Source of the DNA: SIG603 sp964370635
Lineage (GTDB): Bacteria; Bacillota; Clostridia; Oscillospirales; Acutalibacteraceae
DNA: 64,000 bases
NCBI GenBank assembly: GCA_964370635.1
Contig: CAYJJU010000008.1
Location: forward strand, 41,687-105,686
Direction of reading: 5' to 3'
Below the pieces are notes generated by a model. That model had not been told where the DNA came from. It worked only from the letters and a program-made list of their open reading frames with translations, and ran no database searches. A program made the translations under genes and the position numbers. Positions 25,565 through 35,384 of the stretch are shown piece by piece. The number at the start of each line of letters is the position of its first letter. Position 1 is the stretch's first letter.

Positions 25565-26500
25565 ATGTCAAAAATAACCTCAATAGGCGGTCAAGCCCTC
25601 TTAGAAGGGGTAATGATGGTAGGCCCTAAAAAGACCATAGCCGCCTTTTGCAGTCAATCAGGCGAAATAAGCACAAAAGAAATAGAGGCAAAAAAAATTA
25701 AAGATAAATTTCCACTTGCCGGCAAGCCCTTTTTAAGAGGACTTTTTTCCATGATAGACAGCATGAAAACGGGAATGAAAGCCCTTGAAATCTCTGCCGA
25801 CAAGGCTATGGAGGACACGGTAGAAGTTGAAGAAACTTCTAAATTTGAAAAATGGCTTGAGAAAAAATTCGGCGACAGCATAACAAAGGTCGTGACCGCC
25901 GTGGGCGCTATACTAGGTGTAGGACTTTCGATTTTGCTATTTTTCTTCCTGCCGGCACTCGCATTTAATGGAATACTGCTCTTGGCAGGCGAAAGTTTAG
26001 CGCCTTTTCGCTCCTTGTTTGAGGGCGTTATAAGGGTAATTATACTAATTTCCTACATGCTTTTAATATCGCTTATGCCCGACATAAAAAGACTATTTAT
26101 GTATCATGGGGCAGAGCATAAAACTATATTTTGCTATGAGGCAGAGCTTGATTTAAGCGTGGAAAATGTGAAAAAACAAAAGCGCTTTCACCCAAGGTGT
26201 GGAACAAGCTTTCTTGTAATTTTGATAGGACTTGGAATAATTGCAGGCTTTTTTATTCCATTTGAGAATGTGTTTTTGAGGACTTTTGCAAAAGTCATGT
26301 GCCTACCCCTTGTTATTTGCATAGGGTATGAGCTAATAAAACTTTGTGGAAAGTATAATAATGTTTTGACAAAAGTTATTGCGGCTCCCGGAATGTGGGT
26401 GCAAAGGATAACCACAAAAGAGCCTACAGACAAGATGATAGAAACTGCAATTGCGGCAATGGTCGAAGTAATTCCTGAAGATGGTGAAGATTTAATATGA
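25565..26500 (+). CDS. DUF1385 family membrane protein (YqhQ-like)
   Basis: This 311-residue protein opens with the family signature GGQALLEGVMM, has two to three membrane segments in the middle (about 115-175 and 215-255), and keeps the conserved MYHGAEHKTI and RFHPRCGTSFL motifs rich in His and Cys, suggesting a metal site. The family's biochemical function is not established. It overlaps prmC by 4 nt (ATGA), a common clostridial neighbourhood. Confidence 0.9.
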   Translation: MSKITSIGGQALLEGVMMVGPKKTIAAFCSQSGEISTKEIEAKKIKDKFPLAGKPFLRGLFSMIDSMKTGMKALEISADKAMEDTVEVEETSKFEKWLEKKFGDSITKVVTAVGAILGVGLSILLFFFLPALAFNGILLLAGESLAPFRSLFEGVIRVIILISYMLLISLMPDIKRLFMYHGAEHKTIFCYEAELDLSVENVKKQKRFHPRCGTSFLVILIGLGIIAGFFIPFENVFLRTFAKVMCLPLVICIGYELIKLCGKYNNVLTKVIAAPGMWVQRITTKEPTDKMIETAIAAMVEVIPEDGEDLI

Positions 26501-27339
26501 CTTATACAGTAAAGCAACTTTACGATTTTATAAAAGAAGAATTTAAAGGGCTTTCAGATGGAAATTTTGAAGCCCTTGTCCTTATTGAGCACTTTTTTTC
26601 TCTGGGATACAAGGATATAATTTTAAACCCCACAGAAAAACTCTCCGATTGCAAAGACATCTTAACTGCGGTAGAAGAAAGAAAAAACGGCAGACCGCTT
26701 CAATACATCCTTGGCAGCTGGACATTTGGAAATTTGACGCTTAAGGTGGAAGAGGGAGTTTTAATCCCAAGGGAAGACAGCCTCATACTGGTAAACTGCG
26801 CCGTGGATTTTATTAAAAATAAACCAATGGTGGGAGTGGATTTATGTGCAGGAACAGGCGCTATAGCGCTTGAAATTTCGCATAACTGTGAAAATGCACT
26901 GATAGACGCCCTAGAGCTTTACCCGAAGGCATACCAAATTTTACTCGATAATGTAAAAAAATTAGACGCAAAAAAGGTCTTCCCAAAAAACGGTGATGTT
27001 TTAAGTGAAAACCTTGCAAAAATGTATTCAAATTTAGATTTTATTGTGTCCAACCCACCATATATTAAAAGTTCTGAGCTTGAAGGACTTCAAAAAGAAG
27101 TGCAAAGCGAGCCGATGACAGCACTTGACGGAGGGTTGGATGGGCTTTATTTTTATAAAGTTTTAATTAAAAACTGGACTGCCTGCCTTAAAAAAGGAGG
27201 CCTGATGGCTTTTGAAATAGGGGAAAGTCAAGCCGAAGAGGTGAGCGGTATTTTTAAAATGTATGGCTATGAAGACATACATGTTTTAAAGGATTTTGCA
27301 GGGCATGACCGAGTGGTTTATTCTATTAAGAAAAATTAA
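26497..27339 (+). CDS. prmC: release factor glutamine methyltransferase
   Basis: PrmC methylates the Gln of the GGQ motif of release factors RF1 and RF2. The 280-residue protein has the helical N-terminal domain (RPLQYILGSWTFGNLTL), the SAM-binding VDLCAGTGAIALEI and the catalytic VSNPPYI. It is translationally coupled to the upstream DUF1385 gene. It converges on alr with a 4-nt overlap at the stop codons. Confidence 0.95.
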   Translation: MTYTVKQLYDFIKEEFKGLSDGNFEALVLIEHFFSLGYKDIILNPTEKLSDCKDILTAVEERKNGRPLQYILGSWTFGNLTLKVEEGVLIPREDSLILVNCAVDFIKNKPMVGVDLCAGTGAIALEISHNCENALIDALELYPKAYQILLDNVKKLDAKKVFPKNGDVLSENLAKMYSNLDFIVSNPPYIKSSELEGLQKEVQSEPMTALDGGLDGLYFYKVLIKNWTACLKKGGLMAFEIGESQAEEVSGIFKMYGYEDIHVLKDFAGHDRVVYSIKKN

Positions 27340-28517
27340 TAGATGTATGAAAAACTCTCAACCACCTTGCCGTCTTTGACATAGACCCTTGCAACCCTTG
27401 CAGAAATATTACAAATAATTTCATAATTTATTGTGTTTCGTATTTTTGCAAGCTCCTCGGCGCTTATCTCTTCATGTCCGTCTTTTCCCATAAGTGTCAC
27501 TATGTCGCCCGACTTTAGGTCTTCGTCGACCAAGGCCATCATTTGATCCATGCACACCCTGCCGACTATCGGGTATCTCTTGCCGTTTATCAGCACTTGA
27601 GCTCCGTTTTGTCCGAGCATAAGCCCGTATCCGTCGGCGTAGCCTGTTGGAATTGTCGCAATATATTCCTTGCTTTTTGCCGTGTAAACGCCGGCATAAC
27701 TCACCCTGTCGCCCTCGTTTATGGCTTTTACGTGAGAAACTATTGCCTTTAAAGACAGCGCAGGCTTTAGCGAAAGTTTATTTACTGTTTTGCTAGACGG
27801 CAAAAGTCCATATAAAACTATGCCCACACGCACCATGTCAAAATGCGTTTTTTCGTAGTCGAGCGCACCGCCGCTGTTTGCCATATGATTAATTTTAAAG
27901 TTTATTCCCTGCTTTGATAGCAGGGTTTTTATTTTTTCAAATAGGGCAGTTTGTTTTTCTACTATCTCTGTGCCCTCACTGCCACTGTCTGCCGCTGCAA
28001 AGTGTGTAAACAGGCCTTCGCAGTCAAAACATTCTAGATTTTTAACGTGTTTAATTTCTTCTACGGCGTTAAAATCTCGATTTTCGTCATGAAAATAAAA
28101 ACCCAGTCTGCTCATTCCCGTGTCTACTTTTATATGTATTTTAAGCTTTTTGCCACTGTCTTTAAGCGCCTGTGCGTACTCCTGCGCCTGCTCTTTTGAA
28201 TATATACACTGAGAAATATTTTGCTCTGCCAAAGTTTTTGCCATCTCAGGCGGAGAAAAACCGAGAATTAGTATGGGTAAATTTATCCCATTTTCCCTAA
28301 GTTGTAAGGCCTCTGCCGCATTTGAAACGCCCAAAAAATCTGCACCGAGATTTTGGTAAAGCGTAGCCACCGCCACGGCACCATGGCCGTAGGCGTCGGC
28401 TTTAATCACACAGCAAATTTTCGACTTGCAGTGCTCTTTAACTGTGTTAAAATTGTGCACAAGTGCGTCTAAATCCACCTGCGCCCAAGTTCTTTTGTAG
28501 GCAAAATTCATATACAT
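27336..28517 (-). CDS. alr: alanine racemase
   Basis: This PLP-dependent fold-type III racemase supplies D-alanine for peptidoglycan. In 393 residues: AVIKADAYGHGA-like segment (here VIKADAYGHGAV, PLP Lys), GFYFHDENRDF in place of the usual short loop, NSGGAL, and the second catalytic Tyr region VSYAGVYTAK with TIPTGYADGY. Lys and Tyr are present. The ribosome binding site is weak (AAAGTG). It lies 17 nt downstream of purL and is probably co-transcribed with it. Confidence 0.95.
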   Translation of the reverse strand: MYMNFAYKRTWAQVDLDALVHNFNTVKEHCKSKICCVIKADAYGHGAVAVATLYQNLGADFLGVSNAAEALQLRENGINLPILILGFSPPEMAKTLAEQNISQCIYSKEQAQEYAQALKDSGKKLKIHIKVDTGMSRLGFYFHDENRDFNAVEEIKHVKNLECFDCEGLFTHFAAADSGSEGTEIVEKQTALFEKIKTLLSKQGINFKINHMANSGGALDYEKTHFDMVRVGIVLYGLLPSSKTVNKLSLKPALSLKAIVSHVKAINEGDRVSYAGVYTAKSKEYIATIPTGYADGYGLMLGQNGAQVLINGKRYPIVGRVCMDQMMALVDEDLKSGDIVTLMGKDGHEEISAEELAKIRNTINYEIICNISARVARVYVKDGKVVESFSYIY

Positions 28518-28534
28518 TAAATTTCACTTTCTAA

Positions 28535-31500
28535 TTATTTAAAATAATTTACACCGCTTTCAAATAGTAACTGGTCTTTTGCACCCGGAACATTTTTATA
28601 AAGCTCGTCACCCATTCTTTCAGAGTGACCCATCTTGCCAAATACACGTCCGTCAGGGCTTGTTATACCTTCGATAGCGCATACCGAGCCGTTAGGATTA
28701 AACATAATATCGCCCGAAACTGTACCGCTAGGGTCGGTGTACTGAGTGGCAATTTGCCCGTTTTGAATTAATTTTTCAAGCTCTTCTTGGTTTGCAACAA
28801 ATCTGCCCTCTCCGTGGGATACAGGAATTGCAAATACATCGCCTGCATTTACGCCGCTTAGCCAAGGGGATTTTGTGTTTGTCACCCTTGTATATGCCAT
28901 ATTAGAAATATGTCTGCCAAGAGTATTGAAAGTAAGTGTAGGGTCGTTTTCTTTTTGATTGGTAATTTTGCCATAAGTTGCAAGGCCAAGTTTTATAAGC
29001 GCTTGGAAACCGTTGCAAATACCCATCATAAGGCCGTCCCTCGTGTCTAGCAAATCCGTCACCGCCTGTGCGATAAGCGGATTTCTAAAGGTGGTTGCGA
29101 TAAATTTGCCCGAACCCTCCGGCTCGTCACCGCCTGAGAAGCCACCAGGTATCATTATAATTTGAGAAGAGCGTATGGCTTTTTCCATCTCTTTTATGCT
29201 GTATTCTATATCCTTTGAGTTTAAATTTCTCAAAACGAAAACTTGGGCCTGGGCACCTGCTTTTTCAAAGGCTCTCTTAGTGTCAATTTCGCAGTTAGTT
29301 CCTGGGAAAACAGGTATAAATACCTTTGGTTTTAAGGTCTTTATAGAAGGAGCTTTGCCGTATTTTTCGTTTGATAGAGCTATGTCCTTTGTGATTTCAA
29401 CAGTGTTTTCAAATGTAGGGAAGACGGACTCTAGCTTTCCAGTGTAGGCCTTTAGCACTTCTTCATTATCTATTTTATTGCCGTTTACCTCAAAATATCC
29501 CTTATCTGTTACGTCGCTTAGGAAAATAATTTCGTTAAAGGCAGATTTTAGCGCCGCGTCGTCTTTTACTTCAACTATAAGAGTGCCGACTTTTGGGGCA
29601 AACATAATTTCGTCTGACACATCAGAGAAACTGAGTGAAAGTCCGTTACCAAATGCCATTTTGGAGGCAGTTGCACTTGCGCCGCCCTCCTTTATAACGC
29701 CTACAGATAAAATTTCGCCTTTTTCCATAAGCTCTAAAACCTTGCTATAGTAGGCTTTTAAATCTTCCCATACAGGCAAGTTTGTTTCTTTATCCTCATT
29801 AATAGGAAGCACAAACAGCTTTGTTCCAGCGTTTTTAATGGACGAAGACATGGTTTTTGATGCCTTTGTCATTGTGACTGCAAAGCTTACAAGTGTTGGC
29901 GGAACGTCTAAATCTTCAAAAGAGCCAGACATTGAGTCCTTACCGCCTATTGATGGAAGTCCCATGCCAAGCTGCACCTCTAATGCGCCCAAAAGAGCCG
30001 CCAAAGGCTTGCCCCAACGTGTGGGTTCTTTATGAAGTCTTTCGAAATATTCTTGGAAAGTAAGTCTTGCCTTAAGTGGATTTGCGCCCACTGCGACAAG
30101 TTTTGAAAGGCTCTCAACAACTGCGTAAGCCGCACCGTGATACGGGCTGTATTTTGCTATTTTAGGAATATAACCATAGCTCATTGCCGTTGCATCGTCT
30201 GTTTGTCCTTTTAGTAGAGGGATTTTTGCAACCATGGCTTCCTCCGGTGAAAGCTGATATTTACCGGCAAAAGGCATAAGTACAGTTCCCGCACCGATAG
30301 AAGCATCAAAGCGCTCTACCAGTCCTTTTTGTGAGCAAACCTCAAGCCTTGAAAGGTTTTTCATGAAGGCCTTATCTGCTGTCATGTTTAAAAGCTCATT
30401 TGGCACTTTTACCCTGTAGTCCTCTCCCTCTTTTGGCGATGTGATATAGGCATCTGCCTTTTGTGTTACGCCGTTAGTGTCAAGGAAGGTTCTGCTAAGG
30501 CTTACAACCATGTCGCCTCTCCAGTTCATTGTAAGACGATTATCGTCGGTTACAACCGCAACTTCTACGGCGTCTAGGTTTTCCTCTTTTGCAAGGGCGA
30601 TAAATTTTTCTACATTTTCTTTTTCCAAAACCACCGCCATACGCTCTTGTGATTCTGAAATTGCAAGCTCTGTGCCGTCTAGTCCTTCGTATTTTTTCGG
30701 CACTTTGTCAAGATTTATTACAAGGCCGGGCGCTAGCTCGCCTATTGCGACGCAAACACCGCCTGCACCAAAGTCGTTACATCTTTTTATTAAAGTAGAA
30801 AGTTCGGGATTTCTAAACAGTCTTTGAATTTTTCTCTCTGTAGGAGGATTACCTTTTTGTACCTCGGCACCGCAAACCTCGATAGAATCTAGGGTATGCG
30901 CCTTTGATGAACCCGTTGCACCGCCACAGCCGTCACGGCCTGTCGCTCCGCCTAAAAGCACTATTACATTGCCTTTTTGTGGTTCTTCACGCACGACATT
31001 TGCCTTTGGAGACGCACCTATTACCGCGCCTATCTCCATTCTTTTTGCGGCATAACCGTGGTCATAAAGCTCTGTAACCTGTCCTGTTGCAAGGCCAATT
31101 TGGTTTCCGTATGATGAATAACCAGCAGCAGCTCCCGTGGTAATTTTTCTTGATGGAAGCTTGCCTTTCATGGTTTTTTCAAAAGGCAATGTTGGGTCGC
31201 CGCTTCCTGTAACCCTCATTGCTTGATATACGTACGCCCTGCCCGAAAGTGGGTCACGAATAGCGCCACCTAGGCAAGTTGCCGCACCGCCGAAAGGCTC
31301 AATTTCTGTAGGGTGATTGTGAGTTTCATTTTTAAACTGCACAAGCCACTGCTCTGTTTTGCCGTCGATAGTCACAGGCACTTCTATAGAACATGCGTTG
31401 ATTTCTTCGCTTATGTCAAGGTCTGGCACCAAGCCTTTTGCCCTTAGATATTTTGCACCTATTACGGCGATATCCATAAGGCTTACTATCTTGTCTTTGC

Positions 31501-32293
31501 CCTTGTATAATTCTTCTCTAACATCAAAATATTTTTTAAGAGTTTTCTCCACCGCTTTATTAAGCGCAGTTTTTTCAATCTCAATTTTCTCAAGACTTGT
31601 TAAAAACGTCGTGTGGCGGCAGTGGTCACTCCAATAAGTATCTATAACTTTAAGCTCTGTAAGGCTTGGGTCTCGCTTTTCTTCATTTTTGAAATAATCT
31701 CTTACAAAGCAAAGGTCTGAAAAAGTCATGGCAAAGCCCATGGAGGAATAATATTCTTCCATTTCTTTTTCGTTCCATTCTATCATGCCGACTATTCGTG
31801 CGACATTTTCCGGCACTTCAAGCTCCATGTCAAGGCTCTCTGGTTTTTCACTCGATGCAAGCCTTGCTTCAACCGGGTTTACGACATAGTTTTTAATTTT
31901 TTCCATGTCTGTTTCACTTAAATCTGCCTTAATAGCGTAAACTCTTGCGGCCTTTACCTTTGGTTTTTCGCCCTGTGTCAAAAGCTGAACACACTGCGCC
32001 GCCGAGTCTGCCCTTTGGTCGTATTGACCGGGCAAGTATTCCACCGCAAACACGTGATACGCACTGTCCACCGTGTAATTTTCATCATAAACTGTGTCGA
32101 CATTGGACTCAGATAAAATCGTGCGAGCCGCCGTTTCAAATTCTTCGTCGTTTAAACCCTCAACGTCATAGCGGTTTAAAATCCTCAAGTCTTCAATGTT
32201 TTTAAATCCCAAATTCTCCACAAGGTCATGCTTTACATGCCCCGCCTCAATGTCAAACCCTTTTCTTTTCTCAACAAAAATTCTCTTAACCAT
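28535..32293 (-). CDS. purL: phosphoribosylformylglycinamidine synthase (single-chain)
   Basis: This 1252-residue enzyme catalyses the glutamine-dependent fourth step of purine synthesis. Order: PurS-like N-terminus, two PurM-like synthase modules (NETHNHPTEIEPFGGAATCL; LLGGATGRDGCGGATGSSKA; GGKDSMSGSFEDL), and a C-terminal class I glutamine amidotransferase (FPGTNCEIDTKRA, nucleophile Cys in ICNGFQALI, SHGEGRF). It is the long fused form rather than separate PurS/PurQ/PurL. GGAGGAC precedes the start. No purine riboswitch was recognised upstream. Confidence 0.96.
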   Translation of the reverse strand: MVKRIFVEKRKGFDIEAGHVKHDLVENLGFKNIEDLRILNRYDVEGLNDEEFETAARTILSESNVDTVYDENYTVDSAYHVFAVEYLPGQYDQRADSAAQCVQLLTQGEKPKVKAARVYAIKADLSETDMEKIKNYVVNPVEARLASSEKPESLDMELEVPENVARIVGMIEWNEKEMEEYYSSMGFAMTFSDLCFVRDYFKNEEKRDPSLTELKVIDTYWSDHCRHTTFLTSLEKIEIEKTALNKAVEKTLKKYFDVREELYKGKDKIVSLMDIAVIGAKYLRAKGLVPDLDISEEINACSIEVPVTIDGKTEQWLVQFKNETHNHPTEIEPFGGAATCLGGAIRDPLSGRAYVYQAMRVTGSGDPTLPFEKTMKGKLPSRKITTGAAAGYSSYGNQIGLATGQVTELYDHGYAAKRMEIGAVIGASPKANVVREEPQKGNVIVLLGGATGRDGCGGATGSSKAHTLDSIEVCGAEVQKGNPPTERKIQRLFRNPELSTLIKRCNDFGAGGVCVAIGELAPGLVINLDKVPKKYEGLDGTELAISESQERMAVVLEKENVEKFIALAKEENLDAVEVAVVTDDNRLTMNWRGDMVVSLSRTFLDTNGVTQKADAYITSPKEGEDYRVKVPNELLNMTADKAFMKNLSRLEVCSQKGLVERFDASIGAGTVLMPFAGKYQLSPEEAMVAKIPLLKGQTDDATAMSYGYIPKIAKYSPYHGAAYAVVESLSKLVAVGANPLKARLTFQEYFERLHKEPTRWGKPLAALLGALEVQLGMGLPSIGGKDSMSGSFEDLDVPPTLVSFAVTMTKASKTMSSSIKNAGTKLFVLPINEDKETNLPVWEDLKAYYSKVLELMEKGEILSVGVIKEGGASATASKMAFGNGLSLSFSDVSDEIMFAPKVGTLIVEVKDDAALKSAFNEIIFLSDVTDKGYFEVNGNKIDNEEVLKAYTGKLESVFPTFENTVEITKDIALSNEKYGKAPSIKTLKPKVFIPVFPGTNCEIDTKRAFEKAGAQAQVFVLRNLNSKDIEYSIKEMEKAIRSSQIIMIPGGFSGGDEPEGSGKFIATTFRNPLIAQAVTDLLDTRDGLMMGICNGFQALIKLGLATYGKITNQKENDPTLTFNTLGRHISNMAYTRVTNTKSPWLSGVNAGDVFAIPVSHGEGRFVANQEELEKLIQNGQIATQYTDPSGTVSGDIMFNPNGSVCAIEGITSPDGRVFGKMGHSERMGDELYKNVPGAKDQLLFESGVNYFK

Positions 32294-32394
32294 AACAGTC
32301 CTCCGTTTTTTAAACCTATAGTTTCATAGAAAAATACATTACACTACATTCTACCATATTTTTTAAAAATAATAAATTGTTATTTGAAAAATTT

Positions 32395-32589
32395 TTAAAT
32401 TAATTGAGAATGGAGAATGTAAAATTGAGGATTGTGGTGGAAATCGGCAAAAACCAGGGCTTTTTAAGTAATAAGTAATAGTTAATAAGTGTGGCGAAAA
32501 CACTTTGTGTTTTTTTGATTATATATAATTAAAAAATCCGCAGGATTTTCACCGCCACTATCAACTATCAATTATCAACTCTCAACTAC
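32395..32589. repeat. two-hairpin intergenic repeat, copy 1
   Basis: Short heptamer-like arrays flank the unit (TATCAACTATCAATTATCAA on the right at about 32569-32588). The core reads GTGGCGAAAACACTTTGTG, then TTTTGATTATA, then AATCCGCAGGATTTTCACC. The arrangement matches copies at 35055-35160 and 35385-35515. Non-coding, probably a MITE-like element. Confidence 0.7.
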
Positions 32590-32621
32590 AAAAAAAGCCG
32601 ACCCGAAGGTCGACTTTTTTT
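32590..32621 (-). terminator. intrinsic terminator of pckG
   Basis: The stem GCCGACC / GGTCGAC (one mismatch) has loop CGAA and lies between A- and T-runs, directly downstream of the pckG stop on the minus strand. It can act in both directions. Confidence 0.85.
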
Positions 32622-32634
32622 ATATTAGTTAAAA

Positions 32635-34407
32635 TTATTTAACTCTTTCTTTTAGGCCGTCTAGCTCTGCTCTTAGTTCTGCAGGTAGATTGTCGCCGAA
32701 TTTTGTGTAGAATTCTTCTGCACTTGCAGCTTCTTTAGCCCATTTTGCATTGTCAACTGCTAGGATAGACTCAAGTTGCTCTACTGAGAAATCTAGTCCG
32801 TCTAGGTTGATGTCAGATGCATTTGGTACATAACCGATAGCTGTTTCTTTAGCGCCAACTTTATCTTCGCATCTGTCGATGATCCACTCAAGAACACGCA
32901 TGTTATCGCCAAATCCTGGCCAGATAAATTTGCCGTTCTCGTCTAGTCTAAACCAGTTAACGTTGAAGATTTTTGGAGCTTTTTCGCCTAGTTTTTCGCC
33001 CATTTCAATCCAATGTTTGAAGTAGTCACCCATGTTGTATCCGCAGAATGGAAGCATAGCCATTGGGTCACGTCTTAGAACGCCTGCAGCACTCATAGCA
33101 GCAGCAGTTGTTTCTGAACCTGTGATAGAACCGATGAATACACCGTTGTTCCAATCTCTTGATTGATATACAAGAGGTAGGGTGTCAGGACGACGTCCGC
33201 CGAATACGATAGCTGAAATTGGAACACCAGCAAGTGCTTCAAATTCTGAGCTTATGCAAGGGCAATTTTTAGCAAGAGCTGTGAAACGGCTGTTTGGATG
33301 TGCGCCTTTTTCTTCAGAAGTTTGGCCATTCCAAGGATTGCCTTTCCAGTCAAGTGCATTTGTTGGAGGATTTTTATCAAGACTCTCCCACCATACAGTG
33401 TTGTCGTCTAAGTTATGAACAACGTTTGTAAAGATTGTATCTTTTAGAGTTGTTGTTAGAGCATTTGGGTTTGATTTATCATTTGTTCCCGGTGCAACAC
33501 CGAAGAAGCCGTACTCTGGGTTTATGGCATATAGTCTGCCGTCGGCACCAGGACGCATCCAAGCGATATCATCGCCAACGCACCATACTTTGTAGCCTTT
33601 TTCTTGGTAACCTTGTGGTGGAATCATCATAGCAAGGTTTGTTTTTCCGCAAGCTGATGGGAATGCAGCAGCCACGTATTTAACTTCGCCTTGTGGATTT
33701 TCAATTCCTAAGATTAGCATATGCTCAGCCATCCAGCCTTCGTTTCTAGCTTGGTAAGAAGCAATTCTTAAAGCGAAGCATTTTTTACCTAGAAGAACGT
33801 TACCGCCGTAACCTGAGTTTACAGAGATAATTGTGTTGTCTTGTGGGAAGTGTGTGATATATCTTTTCTCAGCGTCGATGTCGCAACGGCAGTGTAAGCA
33901 TCTTACCCAGTCGTTATCGTCGCCTAGTACATCCCATACTGGTTGTCCGATTCTAGCCATGATAGCCATGTTTAGTACAACGTAAATTGAGTCTGTTAGC
34001 TCAACACCAATTTTAGCAAGAGGTGAGCCTACAGGTCCCATTGAGTAAGGAATAACATACATAGTTCTGCCTTTATAGCTGTCTTTAGCTATGCCATAAA
34101 CTAGGTCATATGTTTCTTTTGGATCTTTCCAGTTATTTGTAGGACCTGCTTCTTCAGCTGTAGGTGTACAAATAAAAGTTCTGTCCTCTACACGAGCAAC
34201 GTCATTTACAGCTGTTCTGTGTAGGTAGCAATTAGGAAGTTTTTCCTCATTAAGTTTGATGATTTCGCCGATTTCACAAGCTTCTTCTCTTAGTTTAGCA
34301 AGTTGAGCTTCTGAACCGTCTATCCACACTACATTATCAGGAGTTACAAGATTTTTCATCTCTTCTACCCATTTTAATACAGTTGGATTGTTTGTTAAGT
34401 TTGACAT
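32635..34407 (-). CDS. pckG: phosphoenolpyruvate carboxykinase (GTP)
   Basis: PckG interconverts oxaloacetate and PEP using GTP/GDP. The 590-residue protein has the GTP-class P-loop FPSACGKTNLAMM with the characteristic Cys, GDDIAWMRPG (metal site), and GSETTAA. AAAGGGG precedes the start. Codons are restricted to a small set compared with neighbouring genes, which suggests very high expression. In anaerobes it often runs toward oxaloacetate formation in fermentation. Monocistronic with its own terminator. Confidence 0.96.
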   Translation of the reverse strand: MSNLTNNPTVLKWVEEMKNLVTPDNVVWIDGSEAQLAKLREEACEIGEIIKLNEEKLPNCYLHRTAVNDVARVEDRTFICTPTAEEAGPTNNWKDPKETYDLVYGIAKDSYKGRTMYVIPYSMGPVGSPLAKIGVELTDSIYVVLNMAIMARIGQPVWDVLGDDNDWVRCLHCRCDIDAEKRYITHFPQDNTIISVNSGYGGNVLLGKKCFALRIASYQARNEGWMAEHMLILGIENPQGEVKYVAAAFPSACGKTNLAMMIPPQGYQEKGYKVWCVGDDIAWMRPGADGRLYAINPEYGFFGVAPGTNDKSNPNALTTTLKDTIFTNVVHNLDDNTVWWESLDKNPPTNALDWKGNPWNGQTSEEKGAHPNSRFTALAKNCPCISSEFEALAGVPISAIVFGGRRPDTLPLVYQSRDWNNGVFIGSITGSETTAAAMSAAGVLRRDPMAMLPFCGYNMGDYFKHWIEMGEKLGEKAPKIFNVNWFRLDENGKFIWPGFGDNMRVLEWIIDRCEDKVGAKETAIGYVPNASDINLDGLDFSVEQLESILAVDNAKWAKEAASAEEFYTKFGDNLPAELRAELDGLKERVK

Positions 34408-34531
34408 TTTTAATACCCCTTTCGCCTTAAGAAGGCAAATAATTTAAATCCATATCTGTTTTAATATTACCATATTGTTAAAAAATAATCAACAGCTAAT
34501 TATGAACAATCTTGTAATTTTTTTAAAAAAT

Positions 34532-35041
34532 TTATCTGTTTTCGTATTCCTTAGAAATTACCGCAGCGCAAAGCCTTTTGCTTTCTTTTAAGTCGATTAT
34601 TCTTTGATTTTCAGAGCCTTTAAATAAAAGCTCTAAATTTTTAAGCTCGTCTTCATATCGTCCGTCTATCAGTATGTCACCTTCTTCTAATAAAGCCGTG
34701 ACATCTTCATTTTCCATCTCTTTAAGCTCTTCATATGTGTAACCCGAATAAATCAGCACGTCTTTATTAATGCTGTGGCAAAGTTTTGAAAGCTCTAAAA
34801 GCGGTTTTGGCTGTAAAAAGGGTTCGCCACCCGAAAAGGTAATGCCCTTGAGTAGAGGATTTATTTTAAATTCTTCAAAAATTTCGTAAACATCCTTTTC
34901 ATAGCCACCATCAAGGCTCCAACTTTCGGGATTGTGACAGCCCTTACAGGCATGGGGACAGCCTTGGGTAAAAAGCACATAGCGTATACCCTTGCCGTCG
35001 ACTATAGATTCTTTTGTAATTCCTGCTAACTTTATTTTCAT
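34532..35041 (-). CDS. nrdG: anaerobic ribonucleotide reductase activating protein
   Basis: This 169-residue radical SAM activase has the cluster motif CPHACKGC (CX3CX2C) close to the N-terminus after VDGKGIRYVLFTQG, and the SAM motif FSGGEPFLQ. It generates the glycyl radical on NrdD. It lies 147 nt downstream of the 54-aa ORF that carries the candidate glycyl loop, with a terminator and a repeat in between, so it may be transcribed partly on its own. Confidence 0.95.
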   Translation of the reverse strand: MKIKLAGITKESIVDGKGIRYVLFTQGCPHACKGCHNPESWSLDGGYEKDVYEIFEEFKINPLLKGITFSGGEPFLQPKPLLELSKLCHSINKDVLIYSGYTYEELKEMENEDVTALLEEGDILIDGRYEDELKNLELLFKGSENQRIIDLKESKRLCAAVISKEYENR

Positions 35042-35054
35042 TTTTCCACCTCCA

Positions 35055-35160
35055 CTTTTTTAGTTAATAATTAATAATGAATAATTAATAATTAAGGTTC
35101 ACGCCTTTGGCGTGTTATGATTATAAAATGCGTAGCATTTTCACCACACTTATTAATTAA
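35055..35160. repeat. two-hairpin intergenic repeat, copy 2
   Basis: TAATAATTAATAATGAATAA arrays are followed by a TTCACGCCTTTGGCGTG hairpin, then GATTATAAAATGC, a GTAGCATTTTCACC hairpin arm and CACACTTATTAATTAA. It shares layout and core with copies at 32395 and 35385. Confidence 0.7.
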
Positions 35161-35187
35161 AAAAAGGCGGTCTTTCGACCGCTTTTT
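35158..35187 (-). terminator. intrinsic terminator after the 54-aa nrd ORF
   Basis: GCGGTC (35167-35172) pairs with GACCGC (35177-35182) around TTTC. On the minus strand it is followed by a U-run, directly after the stop codon at 35189-35191. Confidence 0.85.
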
Positions 35188-35188
35188 A

Positions 35189-35353
35189 TCAGTGTGCCAT
35201 ATCGTGTTTTACACGTTCTTTTTCCTCTGCTCTTTTAGCATCATTCCAGCGGTCTGTTGTTCCTACAAGATAACCTGTAATTCTTCTGATACGCTCAAAT
35301 TTTTTGCCTTCTCCAACCATAACTTGGTCTTCATTTATTCTTCTAGCTGACAT
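35189..35353 (-). CDS. 54-residue protein carrying the NrdD-type glycyl-radical loop
   Basis: The protein is 54 residues and contains RIRRITGYLVGTTDRWNDAK and ends in ERVKHDMAH. This aligns with the extreme C-terminus of complete NrdD proteins (E. coli pattern RRVCGYLGSP...KRRVKH), where the Gly of the xGYL motif is the radical site. The 756-residue NrdD upstream lacks this segment. AGGAG precedes the ATG by about 7 nt, and a terminator follows. It is placed between nrdD and nrdG. I infer that the radical domain is supplied in trans, as GrcA does for pyruvate formate-lyase. Confidence 0.8.
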   Translation of the reverse strand: MSARRINEDQVMVGEGKKFERIRRITGYLVGTTDRWNDAKRAEEKERVKHDMAH

Positions 35354-35384
35354 AATAATTCTCCTTCTTTTTTAAAAATATAAT

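Larger units (their letters stand above)
32294..32634. other. intergenic region with repeat copy between pckG and purL
   Basis: It holds the purL leader on the right, a copy of the two-hairpin repeat family (about 32395-32589), and the pckG terminator (32590-32621). No gene is seen. Confidence 0.6.

Noticed and set aside
32294..32400. A purine riboswitch or PurR site before purL
   Set aside because: No purine aptamer core or PurBox could be recognised by eye; only a ribosome binding site is clear.
35117..35350. A 77-codon plus-strand ORF
   Set aside because: It lies antisense to the 54-aa nrd ORF and covers its terminator; the minus-strand reading has a ribosome binding site and recognisable motifs.
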